Shown: positions 53,520 to 62,584, counted from the stretch's first letter. The stretch: 64,000 nucleotides of DNA from Agrobacterium larrymoorei (GCF_013322225.1 NZ_JAAMFB010000031.1:1-64000), one strand, 5' to 3'. Translations and numbers: made by a program. The notes: a model not told the origin generated them from the letters alone.

Positions 53520-54662
53520 ATGCCGGTCATTCACTTCAACCACAGTGGCGCTGGTTTACCAGATCCGGAAACCACGCAGGCGATCATTGCACAGCTGCTG
53601 GCTGAGCAGGATTTAGGACCTATGGAGGCAGCCTCGCTCGTAAGCCTTGAGCGAGAGGCAACGTATGACTTGGCAGCGCAACTGCTCAACTGTGGCCGCG
53701 AACATATCGCCTTCGGAACGGGTCACGGACAGCTATATAACGATATCGTGTCTGCAATTCCGATGCATGCCGGTGATCGGATACTTGTCAGCCGCCAGGA
53801 ATGGTACGGCAACATTGACGCGTTTCAGCGCATGGCAAATCTGACGGGAGCAAAACTTTCCGTCATGGCGTCGGATGAAACGACAGCGGTCGATGTGGAT
53901 GCGCTCAGGGCATCTTTGTCCCCAAATGTCAGGGTGGTGGCGCTTACCTGGGTCGGTGCGAGCGGAGCGCTTGTCAATCCAGCTGCTGAAATCGGGCGGG
54001 CGATCAGGGACAGCGGATCGAGAGCCTTTTTCATTATCGATGCCAGTCAGGCACTAGGCCAGATTCCCGTCGATGTTCAGGAATTGTGCTGCGACGCTCT
54101 CGTCGCCTGCGGACGAAAATTTCTACGAGGCCCTCGCGGGACAGCGCTGGCTTTCGTGTCTGAACGATTGTTGCGAGAGATATCTGCCGGGCAAAGCGGG
54201 GATGCCGCTAGGCCGGGATGGAATGTTCGCCAGTTCGAGCCCGGTGAACAATCTGTCGCTTTACGGCTGGGTTTGAAAAGCGCTTTGCAGAAAACGCTTG
54301 AGAGTAACGTTCTTGAGGTTCAGGCAATAATTCAAGCTAAAGCGCGTCTTTTACGCGAGTCGTTAAACGACGTGCCGGGATTGAATATGCTCGATCTTGG
54401 CGCGCAGAAAGCGGCATGTGTTACCTTCACCATTGAGGGCGTGGCCTGCACGGAAGTTAAGGATCGGCTGGGTTCGCAGGGCATCTCAATCGGGATGCAT
54501 GGGAAAGACTATACGCCCTACGATCTCGGAATTCGCGGCATTGCTGAGATACTTCGAGCGTCTGTCCATCTCTCCACGACGGACAGCGAGCACGCGACAT
54601 TTATGCATGCAATACGGGATATTGCTGCGAATAGAAAAACAGGTATCAGGGCGCCGAAATGA
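53520..54662 (+). CDS. Class V aminotransferase-fold PLP enzyme
   Basis: A 380-aa fold-type I PLP enzyme of the cysteine-desulfurase/isopenicillin-N-epimerase-like branch. It starts IHFNHSGAGLPDPET, with HIAFGTGHGQLYNDI, VVALTWVGASGALVNPAAEIGRA, FIIDASQALGQIPVDV (PLP-ring Asp) and DALVACGRKFLRGPRGTALAFV (catalytic Lys). It ends with a small domain ending IRGIAEILRASVHLSTTDSEHATF. Between RidA and SDR genes it probably carries out a lyase, epimerase or transamination step on an amino compound. Its stop overlaps the SDR start (ATGA). Confidence 0.9.
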   Translation: MPVIHFNHSGAGLPDPETTQAIIAQLLAEQDLGPMEAASLVSLEREATYDLAAQLLNCGREHIAFGTGHGQLYNDIVSAIPMHAGDRILVSRQEWYGNIDAFQRMANLTGAKLSVMASDETTAVDVDALRASLSPNVRVVALTWVGASGALVNPAAEIGRAIRDSGSRAFFIIDASQALGQIPVDVQELCCDALVACGRKFLRGPRGTALAFVSERLLREISAGQSGDAARPGWNVRQFEPGEQSVALRLGLKSALQKTLESNVLEVQAIIQAKARLLRESLNDVPGLNMLDLGAQKAACVTFTIEGVACTEVKDRLGSQGISIGMHGKDYTPYDLGIRGIAEILRASVHLSTTDSEHATFMHAIRDIAANRKTGIRAPK

Positions 54663-55447
54663 GTATTTCGAATACGAGAAAAACTGCTCTTCTTTTGGGC
54701 GGCGGAAAAGGCCTCGGCTTCGGCGTTGCTGAAGCTTTGGTAAAGCAAGACATTAACGTAATTCTCGTCGGTAGAGATGAGAAAACATTAATGTCAGCCA
54801 AGAGCGCTTTGTCAAAATACCCGGTTGACGTCAGTGTCCTTGTTTGTGATCTCTCTGAGGGAGCAAGCGTTGCGGCCATGATCAAAGCTGTCGACGATTT
54901 GGTCGACGGCGTGGACATTGTCCTCCTGAACGGTGGTGGGCCTCCCCCTCTGCGTGCTTCGGATTTTGATGCGAACATCTGGCGAACTCAGTTCATGTCG
55001 TTGTTTTTGGCGCAAACAAAGATTGCCACCCATTTCCTGGGTGGAATGCGCCTGCGCGGGTTTGGGAGAATCCTCGCCGTTTCGTCGACGAGTATTCGAG
55101 AGCCGATACCGGGGCTTGCTGCATCAAATGCGCTAAGATCGGCGCTCGCCGGCTGGGCTAAGACGCTTGCAACAGAAGTTGCTTCGGACGGGGTGACTGT
55201 AAACCTCATCCTGCCCGGGCGCTTCGCAACTGAACGCACTGAACGTCTGGACCAGTTGGACGCCGAGGAGCAGGGAACGGATCCAGCCGAAATCGCGGCG
55301 CGCAGCCAGCGTGAAATACCGATTGGTCGGTACGGTACTCCACAAGAATTCGGTGAGGTCGTGGCATTTCTCGCCAGTGATCAGGCGCGCTACATCACGG
55401 GCGTGGCATTGCCCGTAGATGGCGGGCTAAGCCGGTCTATGCTGTGA
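54659..55447 (+). CDS. Short-chain dehydrogenase/reductase-fold protein, atypical active site
   Basis: A 262-aa Rossmann protein: TALLLGGGKGLGFGVAEALVKQDINVILVGRDE, DIVLLNGGGPPPLRASDFD, ILAVSSTSIREPIPGL, ending AFLASDQARYITGVALPVDGG. The usual YxxxK pair is replaced by LAASN in AASNALRSALAGWAKTLATEV. This matches the BKR-like SDR-like subgroup that lacks the catalytic Tyr and Lys, so its chemistry is uncertain. It is coupled to the aminotransferase by a four-base overlap. Confidence 0.9.
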   Translation: MSISNTRKTALLLGGGKGLGFGVAEALVKQDINVILVGRDEKTLMSAKSALSKYPVDVSVLVCDLSEGASVAAMIKAVDDLVDGVDIVLLNGGGPPPLRASDFDANIWRTQFMSLFLAQTKIATHFLGGMRLRGFGRILAVSSTSIREPIPGLAASNALRSALAGWAKTLATEVASDGVTVNLILPGRFATERTERLDQLDAEEQGTDPAEIAARSQREIPIGRYGTPQEFGEVVAFLASDQARYITGVALPVDGGLSRSML

Positions 55448-55556
55448 ATCTTTGTAAAACCGGATCGCATAGTGAGGCTCGGACTGGGACAGCAGAAGCT
55501 TCCTGGCACCTGAGCGCAGCGATGGAACGAGCCTAAGTAAATTAGAGGACATCAAT

Positions 55557-55913
55557 ATGGATGACGTGGTCCTGCCAGTTCAAAAGCAGCTCGAGGCTTA
55601 CAATGCACGCGACATCGATGCGTTCATGCCTTGGTGGGCAGAAGATTGCGAGTATTACGCATTTCCGGATACGTTGCTCGCGGCGAACGCGGCGGAAATC
55701 AGGGCGCGTCATGTAGAGCGTTTCAAAGAGCCCGACTTACAGGGTAAGTTGCTGAAACGTATCGTTGTAGACGATGTCGTGATCGACTACGAGACGGTTA
55801 CGAGGACGTTCCCTCAAGGCATTGGCGAGATCGATGTCATCTGCATTTATGTCATCGCCGAAAGTAAGATCGCCAAGGCATGGTTTAAGATCAGCGAGCC
55901 TAGAATGAAATAG
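55557..55913 (+). CDS. NTF2/SnoaL-like small protein
   Basis: A 118-aa protein of the nuclear-transport-factor-2 fold: VQKQLEAYNARDIDAFMPWWAEDCEYYAFPDTLLAANAAEIRARHVERF, then VDDVVIDYETVTRTFPQGIGEIDVICIYVIAESKIAKAWF. Such proteins serve as isomerases, dehydratases or ligand-binding partners. It is the last gene of the RidA operon, 109 bp after the SDR gene, with GAGGA ahead of the start. The intervening bases hold no evident gene. Confidence 0.88.
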   Translation: MDDVVLPVQKQLEAYNARDIDAFMPWWAEDCEYYAFPDTLLAANAAEIRARHVERFKEPDLQGKLLKRIVVDDVVIDYETVTRTFPQGIGEIDVICIYVIAESKIAKAWFKISEPRMK

Positions 55914-56016
55914 CCTGTGTTGATCTCCAGTGAGAACTGAGGATGGGTTTATCTGGAGTGCTGGATCGTAGCGATCGATCATTTCATGCAGATCTCAACA
56001 GACGTGATCAGGTCGT

Positions 56017-56697
56017 TTATATCACGACCGGATACTTCTTGGGCTCCGTGTCATCGGCCATGTTGTCACGATACCAACTTGGTTTCTTGAGATTTCCGCG
56101 CCATCCATACACTGCCAATAGGGCTTTCGATGATGTACGTATGGCGTGGCTCACCTCGCTTCCATGCAAAACGAGATCTCCTTTGCGCTTTGTCATGAAT
56201 TTTGCAGACGCGCCATTTTGAAATTCAGCTTCGCCTTCTACGACAAGATAAAACTCCTCCGCCGCATGGGCATGCGCCGGATAGAAGGTTTCTGGCCCTA
56301 AAATAAACAAGCCGATTATTAACCGTTCACTCATGAAGCGACCGGAAGGACCAAGACACTCGCCCGTGGCGAACCGCCCTAAAAAGTCGTGAGACCAAGG
56401 CGTTTGTCGATAGAACTCAGTCCAACGAGCCAAACCAAATGTATTGCGCACTGCCTTGAGAAGGGGCGAGCTATCCCCTTCGCCATCAAGGAGCATTGGC
56501 CCGTATCGCAGGCCGCGGACATCAAGCGATGTGTTGGACGTTGGCTCATCCAGCATTCCGGCCTCTGATAAAATTTCATCTGCAAAAGCGGATGTCAGAA
56601 CACGTTCATCTGAACAGAGGAGGCTCGAAACCGCCTTTGTTTTCAAAGCCGAAGCCGTTTCTAGCAGCAGAAGACGGATTGCTGATCGATCGCTCAT
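56017..56697 (-). CDS. Cupin protein of the DMSP-lyase (DddL/DddQ-like) family
   Basis: A 226-aa protein, start ATG 56697 behind AAGGAG. The C-terminal half is a cupin with the metal motif YPAHAHAAEEFYLVVEGEAEF (His, His, Glu) and a later His in VLHGSEVSHAIRT. The preceding IIGLFILGPETF and N-terminal helical part match the dimethylsulfoniopropionate-lyase cupin family. Many members act on other substrates, so DMSP cleavage is not certain. It is convergent with the RidA operon and 152 bp downstream of the DeoR gene. Confidence 0.8.
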   Translation of the reverse strand: MSDRSAIRLLLLETASALKTKAVSSLLCSDERVLTSAFADEILSEAGMLDEPTSNTSLDVRGLRYGPMLLDGEGDSSPLLKAVRNTFGLARWTEFYRQTPWSHDFLGRFATGECLGPSGRFMSERLIIGLFILGPETFYPAHAHAAEEFYLVVEGEAEFQNGASAKFMTKRKGDLVLHGSEVSHAIRTSSKALLAVYGWRGNLKKPSWYRDNMADDTEPKKYPVVI

Positions 56698-56816
56698 TTG
56701 AAGCTCCTTAAAATCATGGAGCGAAAATAACGTCCGACGGCCCAGGTGCCAGTTCAAATGGCTGATCCAAATGATGAGCTTCTCTAAACTTCGATGAGCT
56801 ACAACGATAGTCAGCT

Positions 56817-56842
56817 ATGGGGCTGGGCTAGTTAGGCCCCAT
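56817..56842 (-). terminator. Hairpin downstream of the DeoR gene
   Basis: ATGGGGC and GCCCCAT form an inverted repeat with a 12-base loop, 8 bp past the DeoR-family stop. There is no T-run. It may end that transcript before the cupin gene. Confidence 0.4.
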
Positions 56843-56849
56843 CAACCGC

Positions 56850-57623
56850 TCACGCTCGAATGAAACTGACATCGTTTGACTTGAAGCCGTCAAACACCTC
56901 ATCTGGCACATCAGTCTCCATAATCACGGATGACACCCCGGATAGCGGAACGATACGATAGGCCGAGGCCGCACCCAGTTTCTCTCGCGTTACCATGGTG
57001 AAGACTTCGCTGGATTGACGGCATATCAATCGCTTCAGCGCGGCCTCTTCCAGATCGCCTGTCGTTGCGCCAGCTTCTGGATGAAGGCCGGTTACGCCCA
57101 TGAAATAAGCATCGATGCGCATGTTGGCGATTGCATCCGCCGTGCCGGTACCCATGGCAACGACGGAGTGCTTGAACAATCGACCCCCAATCAATTCGAC
57201 CTGGACACATGGATGGTTTGCCAGTTCGACGGCGATGCTTGGGCTATGCGTTATAACCGTCACCTCAAGATCGCGGGGGAGTTGGCGTGCCAGCTGGACG
57301 TTGGTCGTGCCGCCATCGAGAAAAATGATTTGTCCGTTAGAGATCAACTTGGCACCGGCCTTCGCCAGTTGAATTTTCGTGGAGATGCCGACCTTTTCGC
57401 GAGCGGCAAAATCCGCCGTTGCCGAGGACGCTGGAAGCGCCCCGCCGTGCACGCGCTGCAACAGTCCTTCGCTGGCGAGTTCGCGCAGATCACGGCGTAT
57501 CGTGTCTTCTGACACCCCGATTTCCTGACTGAAATCCTTGGCGACCACCCGTCCTGTGGTGCGAAGAACATGTTGGATAAGCGCCCTGCGTTCAGTAGTG
57601 AGCACGTAAAACCTCTTTTGCAC
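56850..57623 (-). CDS. DeoR-family transcriptional regulator
   Basis: A 257-aa repressor. The N-terminal helix-turn-helix is RRALIQHVLRTTGRVVAKDFSQEIGVSEDTIRRDLRELASEGLLQRVHGGAL. The C-terminal sugar-phosphate-sensing domain (DeoRC) includes IIFLDGGTTNVQLARQL and VELIGGRLFKHSVVAMG. It is divergent from the NUDIX/DUF4406 pair with 90 bp between starts and may regulate them and itself. Confidence 0.92.
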   Translation of the reverse strand: MQKRFYVLTTERRALIQHVLRTTGRVVAKDFSQEIGVSEDTIRRDLRELASEGLLQRVHGGALPASSATADFAAREKVGISTKIQLAKAGAKLISNGQIIFLDGGTTNVQLARQLPRDLEVTVITHSPSIAVELANHPCVQVELIGGRLFKHSVVAMGTGTADAIANMRIDAYFMGVTGLHPEAGATTGDLEEAALKRLICRQSSEVFTMVTREKLGAASAYRIVPLSGVSSVIMETDVPDEVFDGFKSNDVSFIRA

Positions 57624-57713
57624 GAAATTACTTGACTCTGCACGATAATGCGTAAATTTACCGCTGCATAGTCTTTCTCGTGTTTATTACAGCCAAACAG
57701 TCCGGAGCCCCAA

Positions 57714-58322
57714 TTGAGTATCGCCCACCGCGTCCGCGTCGAAAATGTCACCCTGCTTTCTGATGATTGGTACACTCTGAAGAAGACGAGTTTTTCTTTC
57801 CAGCGGTCTGACGGCACCTGGCAGCAACAGTCGCGCGAGACCTATGACCGGGGGAACGGGGCGGTCATCCTTCTTTACGCGCTCGCAACGCGCAAAGTGG
57901 TTTTGGAAAAGCAGTTTCGCTTCCCCGCTTTTGTGAACGGTCATGACGACCTGTTGATCGAAGCTCCTGCAGGACTGCTGGACGATGCCGATCCTGAAGC
58001 TCGCATTCGTGCAGAGGTGGAAGAGGAAACCGGTTACCGCGTCCGTGACGTCCGTCAGATCTTCGACGCGTTCATGAGCCCGGGTTCCGTCACCGAGAGA
58101 TTATTCTTCTTCGTCGGCGAATATGAAGACCGTGACCGTGTGTCGGAAGGGGGCGGAAACGCGGATGAAGGCGAGGATATCTCGACCTTTGAAGTCGGCA
58201 TCGATGAAGCGATGACGATGATTGCCACCGGCGAAATTCGGGACGGAAAGACGATTATGCTGCTGCAATATGCAGCCTTGAACATCTTTGGCGCCAATGC
58301 AGGAAACGGAGACGCACGTTAA
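57714..58322 (+). CDS. NUDIX hydrolase, GDP-mannose pyrophosphatase (NudK)-like
   Basis: A 202-aa hydrolase. The NUDIX box runs from GLLDDADPEARIRAEVEEETGYRV (consensus GX5EX7REUXEEXGU, with the leading Glu region LIEAPAGLL). The upstream VLEKQFRFPAFVNG is typical of the NudK/ADP-ribose pyrophosphatase type. The start is TTG 57714 with GGAG ahead; no ATG fits. Its TAA overlaps the next ATG (TAATG), so both are made together. Confidence 0.9.
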   Translation: MSIAHRVRVENVTLLSDDWYTLKKTSFSFQRSDGTWQQQSRETYDRGNGAVILLYALATRKVVLEKQFRFPAFVNGHDDLLIEAPAGLLDDADPEARIRAEVEEETGYRVRDVRQIFDAFMSPGSVTERLFFFVGEYEDRDRVSEGGGNADEGEDISTFEVGIDEAMTMIATGEIRDGKTIMLLQYAALNIFGANAGNGDAR

Positions 58323-58681
58323 TGTTGATTTTGATTGCAGGACCGTATCGATCCGGAACGGGTGACGATCCCGAAAAAATGGCACGTAATCTCAAGACGC
58401 TTGAACAGGCCTCTTGGCCGCTATTCAAGGCAGGACATGTTCCCATGATCGGCGAATGGGTAGCGCTTCCGGTATGGCACTCTGCTGGCGGTACCAAGCT
58501 CGGCGATGAACTCTATGACCAGATTTTCTACCCAGCGGCAGACCGCCTGTTGCAGTTGTGCGAGGCGGTTCTGAGATTGCCCGGTGAATCGAAAGGTGCA
58601 GACAACGACGTCAGGCTGGCAGAGCAACGCGGAATTCCAGTCTATTATCGCCTGGAAGATGTGCCGGGTGTAGACATCTGA
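58322..58681 (+). CDS. DUF4406 protein, nucleoside 2-deoxyribosyltransferase-like fold
   Basis: A 119-aa protein: ILIAGPYRSGTGDDPEKMARNLKTLEQASWPLFKAGHVPMIGEWVALP, then DRLLQLCEAVLRLPGESKGADNDVRLAEQRGIPVYYRLEDV. The GPYR start and late AD-x-EV-like stretch resemble deoxyribosyltransferase-fold domains. It is translationally coupled to the NUDIX hydrolase. A joint role in clearing sugar-nucleotide or nucleotide-analogue molecules is possible but not shown. Confidence 0.85.
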   Translation: MLILIAGPYRSGTGDDPEKMARNLKTLEQASWPLFKAGHVPMIGEWVALPVWHSAGGTKLGDELYDQIFYPAADRLLQLCEAVLRLPGESKGADNDVRLAEQRGIPVYYRLEDVPGVDI

Positions 58682-58745
58682 AGAGTAGGTCACTGATGCA
58701 AAATCGACCTCGGCAGACCGGAGAGTTTCTGCTACACGATTTTCA

Positions 58746-59624
58746 ATGAAACTTCATCAATTCTGTCGAGATTTGTGCGTTGATCGGGGCGAGCCGCTTC
58801 CAGGTACCGGAGCCGCTGCCAAACGCTATGCTCTTTTACACTGGCCCCGCCGCTACTGGCGGGTCCCGAGAACGAACTCATTGGAAATGCCAGAGGTGTT
58901 GTCCAAGGCAATTGTTGAAGCCAATGAGGCAGCGATCCATGTCGCGCTGGTGGATGGCGATGACATTGCCTTTTCCTTTGACGGGAAAACAAGACACGTC
59001 GCCGCGCCAGAGCGGGCGGCAGAGTATCTCTCCGCTATTGCCAGGGGCGAAAGCTTTGATGGGGACGCTGATGATCGCATAACCATCCTGTGTTGCACGG
59101 ATAGCAAGCAGGATCCGTGCTGCGCACGATATGGCTTTGCGACCTGGAAGACGTTACGGGAACAGGCCGATCCGTCTCGGTTTCGCGTTCTGCAATCGAC
59201 GCATCTCGGGGGGTGTCGTTTTGCTGCCACGCTTCTCGTCCTACCCAATCGGCAGCGTTACGGTCGCCTTGAGCCACAGCAGGTTTCTGACTTTTTGCAG
59301 TGTCTTTCCAAAGGCCGTCCCTATTTGCCAGCCTATCGCGGCAATCCATTGCTGGCCCCCGTTGCCCAAGTCGCAGAACAGGCAGCGATGGATTTTGCTG
59401 CAGATTTGGGCCTGGTTTCCCAAGTTTCATTGCAGGAAAGTCCAGTTTCAAAGCGTGACACTGGTGAAGCGGAATTTTTGGCTAGAACAGCATCGCTGGA
59501 ATTGTGTGTCCGCTTGAGACAGACCAGCTTCGACGTCAACACGCGCTGTAACACGATCGCGGAAGGCTCCGGCACCGAAACGATCCGATGGCAGGTTGTC
59601 GCCGTTGATCGCGTATCGGATTGA
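58746..59624 (+). CDS. Sucrase/ferredoxin-like (Suc-Fer) thioredoxin-fold iron-sulfur protein
   Basis: A 292-aa protein of the sucrase/ferredoxin-like family, which has a thioredoxin-like [2Fe-2S] fold. It has an N-terminal FCRDLCVDRGEPLPGTG and PRRYWRVP, and a core ITILCCTDSKQDPCCARYGFATWKTL followed by STHLGGCRFAATLLVLP, with clustered Cys and His that could hold a cluster. These genes often stand beside siderophore uptake genes and may reduce ferric-siderophores in the cytoplasm. It converges with the siderophore importer operon with a four-base gap. Confidence 0.87.
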   Translation: MKLHQFCRDLCVDRGEPLPGTGAAAKRYALLHWPRRYWRVPRTNSLEMPEVLSKAIVEANEAAIHVALVDGDDIAFSFDGKTRHVAAPERAAEYLSAIARGESFDGDADDRITILCCTDSKQDPCCARYGFATWKTLREQADPSRFRVLQSTHLGGCRFAATLLVLPNRQRYGRLEPQQVSDFLQCLSKGRPYLPAYRGNPLLAPVAQVAEQAAMDFAADLGLVSQVSLQESPVSKRDTGEAEFLARTASLELCVRLRQTSFDVNTRCNTIAEGSGTETIRWQVVAVDRVSD

Positions 59625-59628
59625 GCGC

Positions 59629-60576
59629 CTATCTGGACGCTGCTGTCCCGTTCTCACCGGCTTGGATCCGGATTTTTCGTTCGCCGATATGGGAAAAAAG
59701 CAACGTCGCTGACCCGATGAGACCATTCATCGTTTCACCGTAGCGGCTGCGGTTGAAATAGAGAAATTGTCGATTGCGGACAGCAAACAGATTTTGCCAC
59801 TGGGCGGTAGAGCGGAATGCGTTTGTCTCGGCCTCTTCGCCGAGCATTTCTTCGTAAGTGTCTATGATGACATCGCTGTCGAAATCAGCCAGTCGCTCCA
59901 GGCTGTAGGGAATATCGCGAGAGCTGGTCTCATAGGCTGGAACATGTCCCAATCCGAAATCGGCAATGACCTGCTCCATTCCCCCACGCCCGATAATTCG
60001 GAAACCGTCCCGGTAGATTTCCATCGGCGTTACTGTGATGGCCTTCGGATTTGCGACGCGCTTGGCAAAGTCGTCGACGATAGCCTGATATTCCCGACGC
60101 TGCTCCTGAAAGCGCTCACTTTTCCCGACGGCATCGGCCAGTTGCTCTGCATAACCAAGAATGCCTTTTTCCCGCAATGGCAGAAAAATCACAGGCGCAA
60201 TCGATGAAAGCTTTTCACGCAGTGCCCGATGGTAGGACAGGCCCACGATGAGATCCGGCTTTAAAGCAGCAATCGTCTCGATGTCGGGTGCCTGATGCGT
60301 GCCGACATAGCGGATGCCGGAGGTATCATAACGTTGAGATGCACCGCGAAAAACCGTTTCTTCGAACAGTCTTTTGCGACCAGAGGAACCGCACGGCCTT
60401 ATGCCAAGCTCCAGCAACTGTGTGGTTAGACTGAAATCATGCAGCGAAACGACGCAGCGGGGCGCGACCGGAATCTCCGCCGAACCGAATTGATTGGTGA
60501 AAGTCTTCGTGTCGCTTGCTTCACCGGGGGTAGCAAGAAGGCAAAAAAGAAGGGCGAACGTAACCGATACTCTCAT
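59629..60576 (-). CDS. Ferric-siderophore periplasmic binding protein (FecB/FhuD-type)
   Basis: A 315-aa receptor with a Sec signal (VSVTFALLFCLLATPGEA, cut before SDTKTF). TroA/FhuD-type pattern: VAPRCVVSLHDFSLTTQLLELGIRPCGSSG, PDIETIAALKPDLIVGLSYHRALREKLSSIAPVIFLP, ending DVIIDTYEEML and WQNLFAVRNRQFLYFNRSRYGE. It is the last gene of the importer operon; its ATG overlaps the upstream permease stop (TGATG). Confidence 0.92.
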   Translation of the reverse strand: MRVSVTFALLFCLLATPGEASDTKTFTNQFGSAEIPVAPRCVVSLHDFSLTTQLLELGIRPCGSSGRKRLFEETVFRGASQRYDTSGIRYVGTHQAPDIETIAALKPDLIVGLSYHRALREKLSSIAPVIFLPLREKGILGYAEQLADAVGKSERFQEQRREYQAIVDDFAKRVANPKAITVTPMEIYRDGFRIIGRGGMEQVIADFGLGHVPAYETSSRDIPYSLERLADFDSDVIIDTYEEMLGEEAETNAFRSTAQWQNLFAVRNRQFLYFNRSRYGETMNGLIGSATLLFSHIGERKIRIQAGENGTAASR

Positions 60577-61604
60577 CAGGACTGTCCTCTGCGTGATAGC
60601 AGGAATAAAAGGTAGGGTGCGCCGATGACGGCCACGACGAGGCCCGCCGGAATTTGAAGAGGCGCAAAAGCTGTGCGACCAATCGTGTCACTGATGAGAA
60701 CGATCGATGCGCCGAGAATCGCGGTCAACGGCAACAAAAAGCGATGGCGGTCACCGACGAGAAGACGCGCCGCGTGGGGCGCTAGAAGTCCGATAAAACT
60801 CATGGTTCCGACGTTCGCAACTGCGGATGCCGTCAACATCACGCTGAAGAGCAACACGGCAATCTGAAACCTGCCGATATTCAGTCCCCTGGTACTTGCG
60901 ACCGGACCTCCCAGCTGGAACAGGTCGAAATGCCGGTGAAGCAACAAAATGGGTACCCCGGAAAGTATCAGCCACAACGACTGGCTCCGTACGTTTTCCC
61001 ATCCTGCACTATGAAGGCTACCTGCAAGCCACAAAAGTGCGGATTCGACCTGATCGATACGTCCGTAAGTAATCAAAGTGTCTGCGACTGCGCTCAATAT
61101 CGCCGTAACGCCGACGCCTACGAGAATGAGGCGCAGCGGAGAAATACCTCTGTTCCATGAGAGGGCAGCGATCAGAAACGCGACCAAAACCCCTCCTAAG
61201 AAGGCCGCCAGCGGGTAAAGCTCGATTGGAAGTGCTGAGCGCCACACGATCATTGCCATAAGCACGGCCGTACCGGCTCCCGCTTCCACCCCGACGAGAC
61301 CAGGTGCCGCAAGGGAATTGCGGGTCAGAACTTGAAGAACAACGCCGGAAAGCGCCATGGCGCTTCCCGATAACAGCGCCAGTATGATCCTTGGCAGGCG
61401 AATATCCAGGAGTATGCCGCGGATTGCGTTATCCCCTTGGCCTGACCAGATCGTAGAGATGACATCGCGCAATGCCATCGGATAGCTGCCAAGCGTCGCA
61501 GAAAGAATGGCAAAAAGCAGCGTGAATATCAGGAAAAACAGAACGATAGACCACGCACGCTTGTCTTTGAGGTTTCCGCCAGCAGTTACAAACGAGGCGA
61601 TCAT
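60576..61604 (-). CDS. FecCD-family siderophore importer permease (second subunit)
   Basis: A 342-aa inner-membrane permease with about 9-10 hydrophobic segments. It has the FecCD pattern IRLPRIILALLSGSAMALSGVVLQVLTRNSLAAPGLVGVEAGAG, and the late GTMSFIGLLAPHAARLLVGDRHRFLLPLTAILGASIVLISDTIGR followed by LQIPAGLVVAVIGAPYLLFLLSRR. The start overlaps the previous permease stop (ATGA). Confidence 0.94.
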   Translation of the reverse strand: MIASFVTAGGNLKDKRAWSIVLFFLIFTLLFAILSATLGSYPMALRDVISTIWSGQGDNAIRGILLDIRLPRIILALLSGSAMALSGVVLQVLTRNSLAAPGLVGVEAGAGTAVLMAMIVWRSALPIELYPLAAFLGGVLVAFLIAALSWNRGISPLRLILVGVGVTAILSAVADTLITYGRIDQVESALLWLAGSLHSAGWENVRSQSLWLILSGVPILLLHRHFDLFQLGGPVASTRGLNIGRFQIAVLLFSVMLTASAVANVGTMSFIGLLAPHAARLLVGDRHRFLLPLTAILGASIVLISDTIGRTAFAPLQIPAGLVVAVIGAPYLLFLLSRRGQS

Positions 61605-62584
61605 CTAACCCTCCGCAACACGAGGGCGATGAATACCGGAGCACCGAGCAGGGCGGTCACGATCCCGGTGTTGATTTCGAGAGGTCGTACCGCAACACGT
61701 GCCACAGTGTCGCCAATCACCACCATCGATGCTCCAACCAAGGGGGCGGCGATGATCAGATATCGGTAGTCGCTGCCAAAGATCAGCCGTCCGATATGAG
61801 GCGCTACAAGACCCACAAAGCCGATGGGACCGGCAATGGCAACGGTCGATGCCGAGAGAAGTACGGTCGCCAGAAGGATGGACAGGCGAAAGCGCCCTAC
61901 ATGCAACCCCATAAGAGAAGCGGTATGCGACCCTAGTCGATAAAGATTGAGGCCGGGAACATTCAGGACAGCAATCACACCGGCGACGATCAGAAGTGGT
62001 AGCGTCTGCCATCTCGTCTCACTGGATTCGAACGCCAGAGAGCCGATGAGCCAACGTCTGAGCGTTTCCAGTCCTTGCTGGTCGAGAAGCAGAATGGCGG
62101 TCGTCAAGGCGCTGAAAAGAGCACTGATGACCACGCCTGAAAGGACAAGACGTGCCTGATTTTGCGTCGTGCCCGCATTGAGCAGAACGAAAAATGCAGC
62201 AACGACCGCACCCGTAAATGCAAGTATCGGGATCATTGCCAAGGTATTATTCGGCAGCACCAGCAGACCGCAGACGACAAAAAATGCGGCGCCGCTGTTG
62301 ATGCCAAGCAAGCCGGGATCTGCGAGAGGGTTTTCGGTCAATCCTTGCATGAGTGCGCCTGCCAGGCCGAGTGCTGCGCCAACGATGAGGGCGCTGAAAA
62401 GGCGCGGCATGCGCATGTCAAGTACGATGTTGTGAAGTGGATTGGTTTCATCGGGGAAGATTACTGCGTGCCAGACGACGCTCCATTCGAGCGGACGCGC
62501 GCCCAAAGCAAGATGCATGATGGCAGCAACGACCAATAGGAGTAGGAGTATCACGAACTGGGAGAAACGCGCAGCAGAGGGCAT
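61601..62584 (-). CDS. FecCD-family siderophore importer permease (first subunit)
   Basis: A 327-aa inner-membrane permease. It has LDMRMPRLFSALIVGAALGLAGALMQGLTENPLADPGLLGINSGA, then a late GPIGFVGLVAPHIGRLIFGSDYRYLIIAAPLVGASMVVIGDTVAR and LEINTGIVTALLGAPVFIALVLRR. It forms a heterodimer with the permease at 60576-61604. It starts 6 bp after the ATPase stop. Confidence 0.94.
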   Translation of the reverse strand: MPSAARFSQFVILLLLLVVAAIMHLALGARPLEWSVVWHAVIFPDETNPLHNIVLDMRMPRLFSALIVGAALGLAGALMQGLTENPLADPGLLGINSGAAFFVVCGLLVLPNNTLAMIPILAFTGAVVAAFFVLLNAGTTQNQARLVLSGVVISALFSALTTAILLLDQQGLETLRRWLIGSLAFESSETRWQTLPLLIVAGVIAVLNVPGLNLYRLGSHTASLMGLHVGRFRLSILLATVLLSASTVAIAGPIGFVGLVAPHIGRLIFGSDYRYLIIAAPLVGASMVVIGDTVARVAVRPLEINTGIVTALLGAPVFIALVLRRVR

